NCBI GenBank assembly: GCA_035441325.1
Contig: DAOROA010000021.1
Span: forward strand, 1-64,000
Direction: 5' to 3'
Source: Competibacter_A sp002352125
Lineage (GTDB): Bacteria; Pseudomonadota; Gammaproteobacteria; Competibacterales; Competibacteraceae
DNA length: 64,000 nt
The notes under the pieces are model-generated. The model was not told the DNA's origin and did not search any database. It was given only the letters and a program-made list of their open reading frames with translations. A program made the position numbers and the translations under genes. Positions 31,646-40,226 of the stretch are shown piece by piece. Within the stretch, counting starts at the first letter, position 1; every line of letters begins with the position of its first letter.

Positions 31646-33292
31646 ATGACTGACAAGCCTATCAATATGACGCGTCCGCTGGACCTGACGCACGAGAAGC
31701 GCAACGTCGGCCCGCAGCGCATCCAGCGGCCGACCTACGTCGATTTGCTGCCCACTTGCAACAATGCCTGTCCGGCTGGCGAGAATATACAGGCTTGGCT
31801 GACGTACGCGCAGGCGGGTCGCTTTAAGGAGGCTTGGCAGACGCTGACGCAAGAGAATCCCATGCCGGGCATCCACGGGCGGGTGTGCTACCATCCCTGC
31901 GAGAGCGCCTGCAATCGGGGCAAGCTGGATTCCTCGGTCAGCATTCATGCTGTCGAGCGCTTTCTCGGCGATCTGGCGCTGCAAGAGAACTGGCAGTTCG
32001 AAGTGACCGCGCCACCCAGCGGCAAGCGGGTGCTGGTGATCGGCGCCGGTCCCAGCGGTTTATCGGCCGCGTACCATCTGGCCCGGTTGGGCCACAGCGT
32101 CGAAATTCACGAGGCTGGGCCAGTCGCCGGCGGCATGATGCATTTCGGTATTCCCTCCTACCGCCTGCCGCGCGATGTGCTGGATGCCGAAGTCAAGCGC
32201 ATCGAAAACATGGGCGTCAAGATCGTGCTGAACCATCGGGTCGACGATCTGATGGCAGAGAAGGCGGCCGGAAATTTCGACGCCATGTTCGTCGCCGTGG
32301 GAGCCCATCTCAGCAAGCGCACCGATATTCCTTCTCGCGATGCGGGCAAGATGCTCGATGCCATCGGTTTTCTCAAAGACGTGGAAACCGGCAACGCCCC
32401 TAAATTGGGCCGCCGGGTTGCCATTTACGGCGGCGGCAATACGGCGATGGACGCTGCCCGAGTCGCCAAACGCCTGGGCTACGAGCCGTTGATCATTTAC
32501 CGGCGCGACCGCGCGCACATGCCGGCCCACGATTTCGAGGCGACCGAAGCGCTGGAGGAAGGCGTCAAAATCCACTGGCTGCGCACCATCAAGAACATCG
32601 AAGAAACCAAATTTACCGTCGAGGTGATGGAGGTGGACGCGAAAGGGCGGCCTCAGCCCACCGGTCAGTTCGAAACCTTGGAGGCCGATGCGCTGATCAT
32701 GGCGTTGGGCCAGGACGTCGATACCAGCTTCCTGCGCAAAGTACCGGGCCTGGAATTCAAGGAAGATGGCGTGGTCCTGGTCGATGCGAACATGATGACC
32801 GGTTTTCCGGGGTTGTTCGCCGGCGGCGATATGGTGCCCTCCGACCGTACCGTCACCATCGGTGTCGGCCACGGTAAGAAAGCGGCCCGCAATATCGACG
32901 CCTGGCTGCGCGGTGGAGCTTACGCCAAACCGCCCAAGCACGATCTGGCGACCTTCGACAAGCTGCATGTCTGGTACTACACCGATGCTGCCCAGCGGCC
33001 GCAGGGCCATCTCGAAATGAAGCATCGCCAAAGCAGTTTCGAGGAGGTGGTGGCTGGTTTGAGCCAAAAGGAAGCGCTTTACGAAGCGAAGCGCTGCCTA
33101 TCTTGCGGTAATTGCTACGAGTGCGACGGTTGTTACGGCGCTTGCCCGGAGGATGCCATCATCAAGCTGGGACCGGGTAAACGCTACGCTTATAACTACG
33201 ACCTTTGCACCGGCTGCGCGGTGTGTTTCGAGCAGTGTCCCTGCCACGCCATCGAGCTGGTTCCCGAACCGGCGGGCGAAGCTTCGGAATAA
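31646..33292 (+). CDS. GltD-like NAD(P)H/ferredoxin oxidoreductase subunit
   Basis: This 548-residue protein of the glutamate synthase small-subunit/PreT-like family has a cysteine-rich N-terminal Fe-S domain (LPTCNNACPAGENIQAWL, GRVCYHPCESACNRG). Two Rossmann motifs follow (VLVIGAGPSGLSAAYHLARLGH for FAD, VAIYGGGNTAMDAAR for NAD(P)). A C-terminal bacterial ferredoxin domain carries CLSCGNCYECDGCYGACP and CTGCAVCFEQCP clusters. It probably passes electrons between NAD(P)H and ferredoxin. It heads a three-gene set with nifJ and the DHOD-like gene, so it most likely connects pyruvate oxidation to the NAD(P) pool. The start at 31646 follows GAAGAGAAG; the long upstream extension is not family-like. 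Confidence 0.9.
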   Translation: MTDKPINMTRPLDLTHEKRNVGPQRIQRPTYVDLLPTCNNACPAGENIQAWLTYAQAGRFKEAWQTLTQENPMPGIHGRVCYHPCESACNRGKLDSSVSIHAVERFLGDLALQENWQFEVTAPPSGKRVLVIGAGPSGLSAAYHLARLGHSVEIHEAGPVAGGMMHFGIPSYRLPRDVLDAEVKRIENMGVKIVLNHRVDDLMAEKAAGNFDAMFVAVGAHLSKRTDIPSRDAGKMLDAIGFLKDVETGNAPKLGRRVAIYGGGNTAMDAARVAKRLGYEPLIIYRRDRAHMPAHDFEATEALEEGVKIHWLRTIKNIEETKFTVEVMEVDAKGRPQPTGQFETLEADALIMALGQDVDTSFLRKVPGLEFKEDGVVLVDANMMTGFPGLFAGGDMVPSDRTVTIGVGHGKKAARNIDAWLRGGAYAKPPKHDLATFDKLHVWYYTDAAQRPQGHLEMKHRQSSFEEVVAGLSQKEALYEAKRCLSCGNCYECDGCYGACPEDAIIKLGPGKRYAYNYDLCTGCAVCFEQCPCHAIELVPEPAGEASE

Positions 33293-33355
33293 GCGGGCTA
33301 ACGAGAATTAAACCACCGCCCGCCGAACCGTTGCGGGCCTTACGAGAGAAGCACA

Positions 33356-36300
33356 ATGACCGAACGGCAAGTCACCACCATCGAAGGCAACGAGGCCGCC
33401 GCCTACGTCGCCTACCGAGTTAACGAAGTCTGCACCATCTACCCGATTACCCCATCCTCGACCATGGCCGAACTGGCCGACCAGTGGGCGGCGGAAGGCA
33501 TCAAGAACATCTGGGGCAGCGTGCCTCTGGTCATGGAAATGCAGCACGAAGGCGGTGCGGCGGGCACGGCGCCTTGCAGACCGGTGCGCTGACGACCACT
33601 TTCACCGCGTCCCAGGGGCTCATGCTGATGATCCCCAACATGTACAAGATTGCCGGCGAACTGACCTCGGCCGTCTTTCACGTCGCCGCCCGCGCACTGG
33701 CGACCCAAGGTCTATCGATTTTCGGCGACCACCAGGACGTGATGGCGGTGCGTCCCACCGGCTTCTGCTTGCTGGCTTCGGCTTCGGTGCAGGAAGCGCA
33801 CGACATGGCGCTGATCGCCCAGGCCGCCACGCTGGAAGCACGGGTGCCGTTCATCCATTTCTTCGACGGGTTCCGCACCTCGCACGAAGTCAACAAGCTC
33901 GCGCTGCTGTCGGACGACGACATGCGGGCGATGATCTCCGACGAGCTGGTGCTGGCGCACCGCGCGCGCGCGCTGAATCCCGACCGGCCGTTCATCCGCG
34001 GCACCGCCCAAAATCCCGACGTGTATTTCCAGAGCCGCGAAACGGTCAACCCGTTCTACGCCAAGGTGCCGGAGATCGTGCAAGCGGCGATGGACAAGTT
34101 CGCCGGCATCACCGGCCGTCGCTATAACCTGTTCGACTACTTCGGCGATCCGAAGGCTGAGCGGGTCATTGTCCTGATGGGTTCCGGCGTCGAGACCGCC
34201 CGCGAGACCGCCGCGTACCTCAACGCGCGCGGCGAGCGGATCGGGGTGTTGCAGGTCCGCCTGTTCCTGCCCTTGTCGGCGCGCCATTTCTTGGCGATGC
34301 TGCCGGCCAGCGTCAAATCCATCGCCGTGCTGGAGCGCACCAAAGAACCGGGAGCCACTGGCGAGCCGATGTATCTGGAAGTCGTCAACACGCTGGTGGA
34401 AGCTCAAGTCGCCGGTACGCTACCGACCGCAACGTTGCCGCGCGTGATCGGCGGCCGCTACGGGCTGTCGTCCAAAGAATTCACTCCGGCGATGTGCAAG
34501 GCGGTGTTCGATGAGTTGAGCAAGGACAAGCCCAAGAATCATTTTACCGTCGGCATCGTGGACGACGTGTCGCACACCAGTTTGGACGTGGACCCGAGCT
34601 TCGACATCGAGTCCCACAAGGTGGTGCGGGCGATGTTCTTCGGGTTGGGCGCGGACGGTACGGTCGGCGCCAACAAAAACTCCATCAAGATCATCGGCGA
34701 CGACCCAGAATTTTTCGCTCAAGGCTATTTCGTCTACGACTCCAAGAAGTCCGGCTCGCAGACGGTCTCGCACCTGCGCTTTGGGCCCGAGCCGATCCGG
34801 GCGCCTTACCTGGTGCAATCGGCCAATTTCATCGGCTGTCACCAGTTCAACTTTCTAAACCGCGGCGATGTGCTGACGCGGGCCGCGCCGGGCGCGGTGG
34901 TGCTGCTCAACACCAGCCCCCACGAGCCGGAGGAAAGCTGGGACCGGATCCCGCGCCCGGTGCAAGAGGAGATCATCGCCAAGAAGTTGAAAATCTACGG
35001 CATCAACGCCGAGAAGGTGGCCCGCGACAACGGCATGGGGACGCGGATCAACACCATCATGCAGACCTGCTTCTTCGCCATTTCCGGCGTGCTGCCGCGC
35101 GACAAAGCGATTGAAAAGATCAAGTACTCGATCAAGAAGACCTACATGCGCAAGGGCGAGGAGGTCGTGCGCAAGAACTTCGAGGCCGTGGACAATACCT
35201 TGGTCAACCTGCGCGAGATCGCGGTGCCGGCGCGAGCGGCTAGCACTCTCGAACTGCCATCGGTCGTGCCGGCCAACGCCCCGGAATTCGTGCGCAACGT
35301 AACGGCGATGATGATGGCCGGGCGCGGCGACGAGCTGCCGGTCAGCGCCTTGCCGGTGGATGGCACGTACCCGAGCGGCACCACCAAATGGGAAAAGCGC
35401 AACATCTCCAACTTCGTGCCGATCTGGGAACCGGACATCTGCATTCAGTGCGGCAACTGCAGCATGGTTTGTCCCCACGGCGTGATCCGGTCGAAGTTCT
35501 ACAATGAGTCGAACCTGGAAGTCGCGCCCAAGGCGTTCAAGACTGCGCCCATCGATGCCCGAGGCTTTCCGGAGATCCGCTATACCTTGCAAGTGTATCT
35601 GGAAGACTGCACGGGATGCGGTTTGTGCGTGGAAGTCTGCCCGGCCAAGAGCAAGGAGAAAGTGGGCTACAAGGCCATCAACATGGCGGTGAAAGAACCG
35701 GTACTGGAAAGCGAGCAGGCCAACATCAAATTTTTCGAAACCCTGCCGGAAGTGGATCGCGGCCGGGTTGATTTTTCGACGGTGCGCGGCGTTCAGTTCT
35801 TGCCCCCGCTGTTCGAGTTCTCGGGCGCTTGTGCCGGTTGCGGCGAGACACCCTACCTCAAGCTGCTCTCGCAGTTGTTCGGCGACCGGCTGCTGGTGGC
35901 CAACGCAACGGGCTGCTCTTCGATCTATGGCGGCAATCTGCCGACGACGCCGTGGGCCGTCAACAGCGAAGGGCGTGGTCCGGCCTGGTCGAACTCGCTG
36001 TTCGAGGACAACGCCGAGTTTGGCTTGGGCTTCCGCCTGACCGCTGACAAGCACCTGGATTTTGCTTGGGAACTACTGCGGGCGCTGGCGCCCCAGATCG
36101 GCCAGGATCTGGTGGACGACTTGATCGAAGCCGATCAAGTCACCGAGATCAGCATCCGCCGGCAGCGCGGGCGGTTGGCCGAACTGAAGCAACGGCTGAA
36201 GGAAATCGCCGACCCGCGCGCCCAGCATCTGCTGGCGGTTGCCGACCAGTTGGTGCGGCGTAGCGTCTGGATCGTCGGCGGCGATGGCTGGGCCTACGAC

Positions 36301-36933
36301 ATCGGTTCTTCGGGCGTCGATCATGTGCTGGCCAGCGGTCGCGACCTGAACATCCTGGTGCTGGATACGGAGGTGTATTCCAATACCGGCGGCCAGATGT
36401 CGAAATCCACTCCGCTGGGCGCGGTCGCCAAATTTGCCGCCGCCGGCAAACGGATCGGCAAAAAGGATGTGGCCTTGCAGGCGATTTCCTACGGCAACGT
36501 CTACGTGGCTCGAATCGCGTTGGGCGCCAACCCGCAGCAGGCCCTGCTGGCCTTCCGCGAGGCCGAAGCCTATCCGGGGCCGTCGCTGATTCTGGCCTAC
36601 AGTCATTGCATCGCCCACGGCATCAACATGCAACGCGGCTTGGATCAGCAGCATTTGGCCGTGGAAAGCGGGCACTGGCCGTTGGTCCGCTACAACCCGG
36701 CGGTGCGCGAGTCCGGCGAGAATCCGTTCATCCTCGATTCGGGGCGCCCGAAGGTGCCGCTCAAGCAGTATGCCTACAACGAGGTACGCTACAAAGTGTT
36801 GGCTCACACCAATCCCAAGGAGGCGGAACACCTGATGGATCTGGCCCAACAGGCGATCAACCAGCGCTGGACGGTGTACGAAGACATGGCGGCCCGCAGC
36901 GGCGGGACGTTCCAGCCGAAGTTCAAGCAATAA
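33356..36933 (+). pseudogene. nifJ: Pyruvate:ferredoxin oxidoreductase with frameshift
   Basis: This homodimeric-type pyruvate:ferredoxin (flavodoxin) oxidoreductase converts pyruvate and CoA to acetyl-CoA, CO2 and reduced ferredoxin. The N-terminus MTERQVTTIEGNEAAAYVAYRVNEVCTIYPITPSS stays in one frame up to GGAAG at 33565. The gene then continues in another frame from GALQTGALTTTFTASQGL to the stop at 36933. Family members have three residues (AVH or TVH) between these parts where only two bases are present, so a 7-bp loss is likely. The remainder is intact: two ferredoxin clusters (CIQCGNCSMVCP, CTGCGLCVEVCP), the ThDP-binding domain with CAGCGETPYLKLL and the TGCSSIYGGNLP loop. Either a true mutation or an assembly error explains it. 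It lies between the gltD-like and DHOD-like genes. Confidence 0.93.
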
Positions 36934-37007
36934 GGGCGCGTGGCGGTTCCGGGTCGATCGACCCGGAACCGCCAGCCATCAGCATCCTGCAAGCATAAGG
37001 AACCACC

Positions 37008-38009
37008 ATGGATTTACGAACCACTTACATGGGGATGGAACTGAAACATCCCATCGTCGCATCGGCTTCGCCGCTGTCGGGGAACGTGGCCAACATCAAG
37101 CGCCTGGAGGACGCGGGCGCCTCGGCCGTGGTCATGTTTTCGCTGTTCGAAGAGCAGTTGAAGCACGAGAGCGCCGCGTTGGAGTACCTGATGACCGCCG
37201 GCACCGAGAGCTTCGCCGAGTCGCTGAACTACTTCCCGGAGATGGACGACTATACCGTTGGCCCGGACAATTACCTGGAATTGCTGCGGGCGGCGTCGGA
37301 GGCGGTGGACATCCCCATCATCGGCAGCCTGAACGGCATCACCAATACCGGCTGGATCGAATACGCCCAGCTCATGCAGGAAGCGGGAGCGAAAGGCATC
37401 GAGCTGAACATTTATTACATTCCCGCCGATCTGACCACCGGTGGTCGCGAGGTCGAGGAACGCTACATCGATATCGTCAAGGCGGTGAAAGCGGCGGTGA
37501 CCGTGCCGGTGGCGGTGAAGCTCAGTCCGTTCTTCAGCGCCATCGGTTCGATGGCCAAGGCGCTGGACGATGCCGGGGCCGACGCGCTAGTGCTGTTCAA
37601 TCGCTTCTATCAGCCCGATTTCGATCTGGACAAGCTGGAGGTCGCGCCGAACTTGCATCTGAGCACGCCGGACGAGATACGTTTGCCGTTGCTGTGGATC
37701 GCGGTGCTGTACGGGCGGCTGCGGGCGTCTTTGGGAGCGACCCGGGGCGTGCATACCCCGGTCGAGGTGGTGAAATACCTCATGGCGGGCGCCGATGCGG
37801 TGATGACCACTTCGGCGCTGCTCAAGAACGGCGTGGATTACATGACCACCCTGTGCGATGGTTTGTGGATGTGGATGGAGATGCACGGCTACGCGTCGGT
37901 GGCGCAAATGAAGGGCTCGATGAGCCAGCGCAACGTCGCCGATCCGACCGCGTTCGAACGTGCCAACTACATCAAGACGCTGGAAAGCTACAAGGGTGAT
38001 TACGTCTGA
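37008..38009 (+). CDS. Dihydroorotate dehydrogenase-like protein
   Basis: This 333-residue TIM-barrel flavoprotein related to PyrD/PreA starts MDLRTTYMGMELKHPIVASASPLSG. It shows the FMN-binding features PIIGSLNGI, ELNIYYIP, VPVAVKLSPFF and AGADAVMTTSALL. In true dihydroorotate dehydrogenases the substrate-binding NxSxPN segment would follow ELN; here it is NIYYIPAD, so it probably does not act in pyrimidine synthesis. It is encoded 74 bp after nifJ and is followed by a strong terminator, so the gltD-like/nifJ/DHOD-like genes form one operon. A role in electron transfer or substrate reduction tied to pyruvate oxidation is inference. Confidence 0.88.
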   Translation: MDLRTTYMGMELKHPIVASASPLSGNVANIKRLEDAGASAVVMFSLFEEQLKHESAALEYLMTAGTESFAESLNYFPEMDDYTVGPDNYLELLRAASEAVDIPIIGSLNGITNTGWIEYAQLMQEAGAKGIELNIYYIPADLTTGGREVEERYIDIVKAVKAAVTVPVAVKLSPFFSAIGSMAKALDDAGADALVLFNRFYQPDFDLDKLEVAPNLHLSTPDEIRLPLLWIAVLYGRLRASLGATRGVHTPVEVVKYLMAGADAVMTTSALLKNGVDYMTTLCDGLWMWMEMHGYASVAQMKGSMSQRNVADPTAFERANYIKTLESYKGDYV

Positions 38010-38039
38010 TTGACCTCTCTATTTCGCTTGGAGGTCTAC

Positions 38040-38067
38040 GGGGACTGCGGTAGCGGTCCCCTTTTTT
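38040..38067 (+). terminator. Rho-independent terminator of the nifJ operon
   Basis: GGGGAC (38040-38045) pairs with GTCCCC (38056-38061); an inner TGC/GCG adds weaker pairs around a GGTA loop. Six T follow directly (38062-38067). It lies 31 bp after the DHOD-like stop. Confidence 0.92.
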
Positions 38068-38156
38068 ATCGTGCCCTTTTCTGCGCGCGATGCCATTCAG
38101 CGTAGGTTCCGGTGACTTTGGCGGCGAAATTTTGTACGGCGGTGGATGGGGTGCTG

Positions 38157-38405
38157 TCAACAGTCTTCTTCATACAGTGAGCGTCTAATACCGAAAACCA
38201 GCAGAGGACGGCCGGCGCCACCGCCCTGGGATTTGTTGCCACCACCGGCGGTGATCCAGCTTTTTCTGAGCCGGAAACGGACCGGCACATCGATCGGATC
38301 TTTCAGTTCCGCCGAGAAATCCTGGGAAAGAATAGCGCACGCATGACGCCACTCGTGGATTTCGTCGTTTTCCCTGACAAAGCCCGGAAGGATTTTCAGA
38401 GGCAT
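38157..38405 (-). pseudogene. N-terminal fragment of a BglII-like restriction endonuclease
   Basis: This minus-strand frame reads MPLKILPGFVRENDEIHEWRHACAIL...DVPVRFRLRKSWITAGGGNKS. That resembles the start of BglII-family type II endonuclease proteins, which carry an EWRHAxAIL segment followed by FRLRKSxIxxxGGxKS. After about 60 residues the similarity stops. The catalytic PD-(D/E)XK part (expected HKVDC, EIEWNNKD) is not present in any frame down to 38068, where the nifJ operon terminator ends. No methyltransferase is adjacent. Most likely it is a dead remnant. The neighbouring 38068-38156 and 38406-38470 hold nothing recognisable. Confidence 0.55.
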
Positions 38406-38470
38406 CGGATTCTGGTTTGGCTATCCCCTTCCGGGCCCAAACATGGAAGAGGACAGCTAAAGTGTTGCGA

Positions 38471-40102
38471 TCAGGTGATTACCGTCGGCGCTTCGCGGCC
38501 GGTGCGTTCGCGGATGGCGGCCAGGCTGTTGGCGATGTCGATCAGTTCGGCCAGCGCCTGCTGGGTGTCCAGATCGTGCCGAGCGGGATCGGGCTCGTAG
38601 GCTTCGATGTAGACCCGCAGCGTCGCGCCCTCGGTGCCGGTGCCGGACAGGCGGTAAACGATGCGCGATCCGTCTTTGAAGCCGATGCGGATGCCCTGCT
38701 TGTCGCTCACGCTGTCGTCGATGGGATCGAGATAGCGGAAATCGTCGGCGTAATCCACCGTGTACGCCCCGAATTGTTGTCCGGGCAGTTCGGCGGTTTT
38801 GGCGCGCAGGGCGTTAACCAGCCCGTTGGCGGCATCGCTATCGACCGCTTCGTAGTCGTGGCGGGTGTAGTAGTTGCGTCCGTAAATCCGCCAGTGCTCG
38901 CGCACGATCTCCGCCACCGACTGCCGGCGCGCGGCCAGAATATTCAGCCAAAACAGCACTGCCCACAGTCCATCTTTCTCGCGGACGTGATTCGAGCCGG
39001 TGCCGAAGCTCTCTTCGCCGCACAGCGTGATCCGGTTGGCGTCCAGCAGATTGCCGAAGAATTTCCAGCCGGTCGGCGTTTCGTAGCAGTTCAGCCCCAG
39101 CTTGGTGGCGACCCGGTCTGCCGCCTGACTGGTCGGCATCGAGCGGGCTACGCCGGTCAGGCGGCTCCGGTAGCCGGGCACCAGCTTGGCGTTGGCCAGA
39201 ATCACCGCCAAGCTGTCGCTGGGGGTGACGAAGAAATGCCGGCCTAGCACCATGTTGCGGTCGCCGTCGCCGTCCGAGGCCGCGCCGAAGTCCGGGGCGT
39301 CCGGCCCGAACAGGTGGTCGGCCAGTTCCTTGGCGTAGACCAGGTTCGGATCGGGATGGCCGTGGCCGAAGTCTTCCAGCGGAACGCCGTTGATGACCGT
39401 TCCGGCCGGTGCGCCCAGCCGGTTCTCCAATATCTCGCGGGCGTAGGGGCCGGTCACCGCGTGCATGGCGTCGAACCGCATCTGGAAGCCAGATTTGAAT
39501 AGCGCGCGGATTTGGTCGAAGTCGAACAACTGCTCCATCAGATCCGCGTAATCGCTGACCGAGTCCACGATATCCACTCGCATATCGCCGACGAAAGTGG
39601 TACCCAGCTTGTCCAGATCGATGTCCGGCGAATCCAGCAGATGATAGCGAGTGATGTGCAGGGTAGCGGTATAAATGGCTTCGGTGACTTTTTCTGGAGC
39701 GGGGCCGCCGTTTGGCGTGTTGAACTTGATGCCGAAATCTTCGTCTGGACCGCCGGGATTATGGCTGGCCGAAAGGATGATACCGCCCCGGGCGCTGTGT
39801 TTGCGGATCATGTGGGAGACCGCCGGCGTGGAGAAAATGCCGCCTTGGCCGAGCAACACCCGAGCGCAACCGTTGGCGGCGGCGATGCGTAGGATGGTCT
39901 GGATCGCTTGCCGGTTGTAGTAGCGGCCATCGCCGCCGACCACCAGCGGCGATTTTTCGCCTTCGCGTTGGGTATCGAAGATGGCTTGTACGAAATTTTC
40001 CAGATAATGCGGCCGCTGGAACGCCTTGACTTTCTTTCGCAGCCCCGAAGTACCGGGTTTTTGGTCTTGGAACGGTTGGGTGGCGATAGTTTTGACGGTC
40101 AT
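38471..40102 (-). CDS. pgm: Phosphoglucomutase (alpha-D-glucose phosphate-specific)
   Basis: This 543-residue enzyme interconverts glucose-1-phosphate and glucose-6-phosphate, the entry and exit step of glycogen metabolism. It starts MTVKTIATQPFQDQKPGTSGLRKKV. The catalytic phosphoserine loop GGIILSASHNPGG, the metal-binding loop SDGDGDRNM, the sugar-binding CGEESFGTGSNHVREKDG and the phosphate-binding YRLSGTGTEGATLR are all present. Length fits the eukaryote-like Pgm group. The gene is isolated, transcribed away from the DUF2126 gene's end, with its stop near the BglII-like remnant. With pgi it supports glycogen turnover. Confidence 0.96.
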   Translation of the reverse strand: MTVKTIATQPFQDQKPGTSGLRKKVKAFQRPHYLENFVQAIFDTQREGEKSPLVVGGDGRYYNRQAIQTILRIAAANGCARVLLGQGGIFSTPAVSHMIRKHSARGGIILSASHNPGGPDEDFGIKFNTPNGGPAPEKVTEAIYTATLHITRYHLLDSPDIDLDKLGTTFVGDMRVDIVDSVSDYADLMEQLFDFDQIRALFKSGFQMRFDAMHAVTGPYAREILENRLGAPAGTVINGVPLEDFGHGHPDPNLVYAKELADHLFGPDAPDFGAASDGDGDRNMVLGRHFFVTPSDSLAVILANAKLVPGYRSRLTGVARSMPTSQAADRVATKLGLNCYETPTGWKFFGNLLDANRITLCGEESFGTGSNHVREKDGLWAVLFWLNILAARRQSVAEIVREHWRIYGRNYYTRHDYEAVDSDAANGLVNALRAKTAELPGQQFGAYTVDYADDFRYLDPIDDSVSDKQGIRIGFKDGSRIVYRLSGTGTEGATLRVYIEAYEPDPARHDLDTQQALAELIDIANSLAAIRERTGREAPTVIT

Positions 40103-40226
40103 GGCTGGTTGCCCTCTTCGGGATCATTGTGGTGGATGGTCGGGAATTATGCGCCGATTGGTATCGGGATAGAACAGGTCGGCAACGTAGTATGGAGGTC
40201 GCCGAGTCGCGTGAAACGCGCGGAAT

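Noticed and set aside
33551..33580. Programmed ribosomal frameshift in nifJ
   Set aside because: No slippery heptamer or downstream pseudoknot is evident, and three conserved codons are missing, which fits a deletion better.
37008..38009. Calling the gene pyrD
   Set aside because: The barrel fold fits, but the substrate-binding Asn motif of dihydroorotate dehydrogenases is replaced, and the operon context is pyruvate oxidation.
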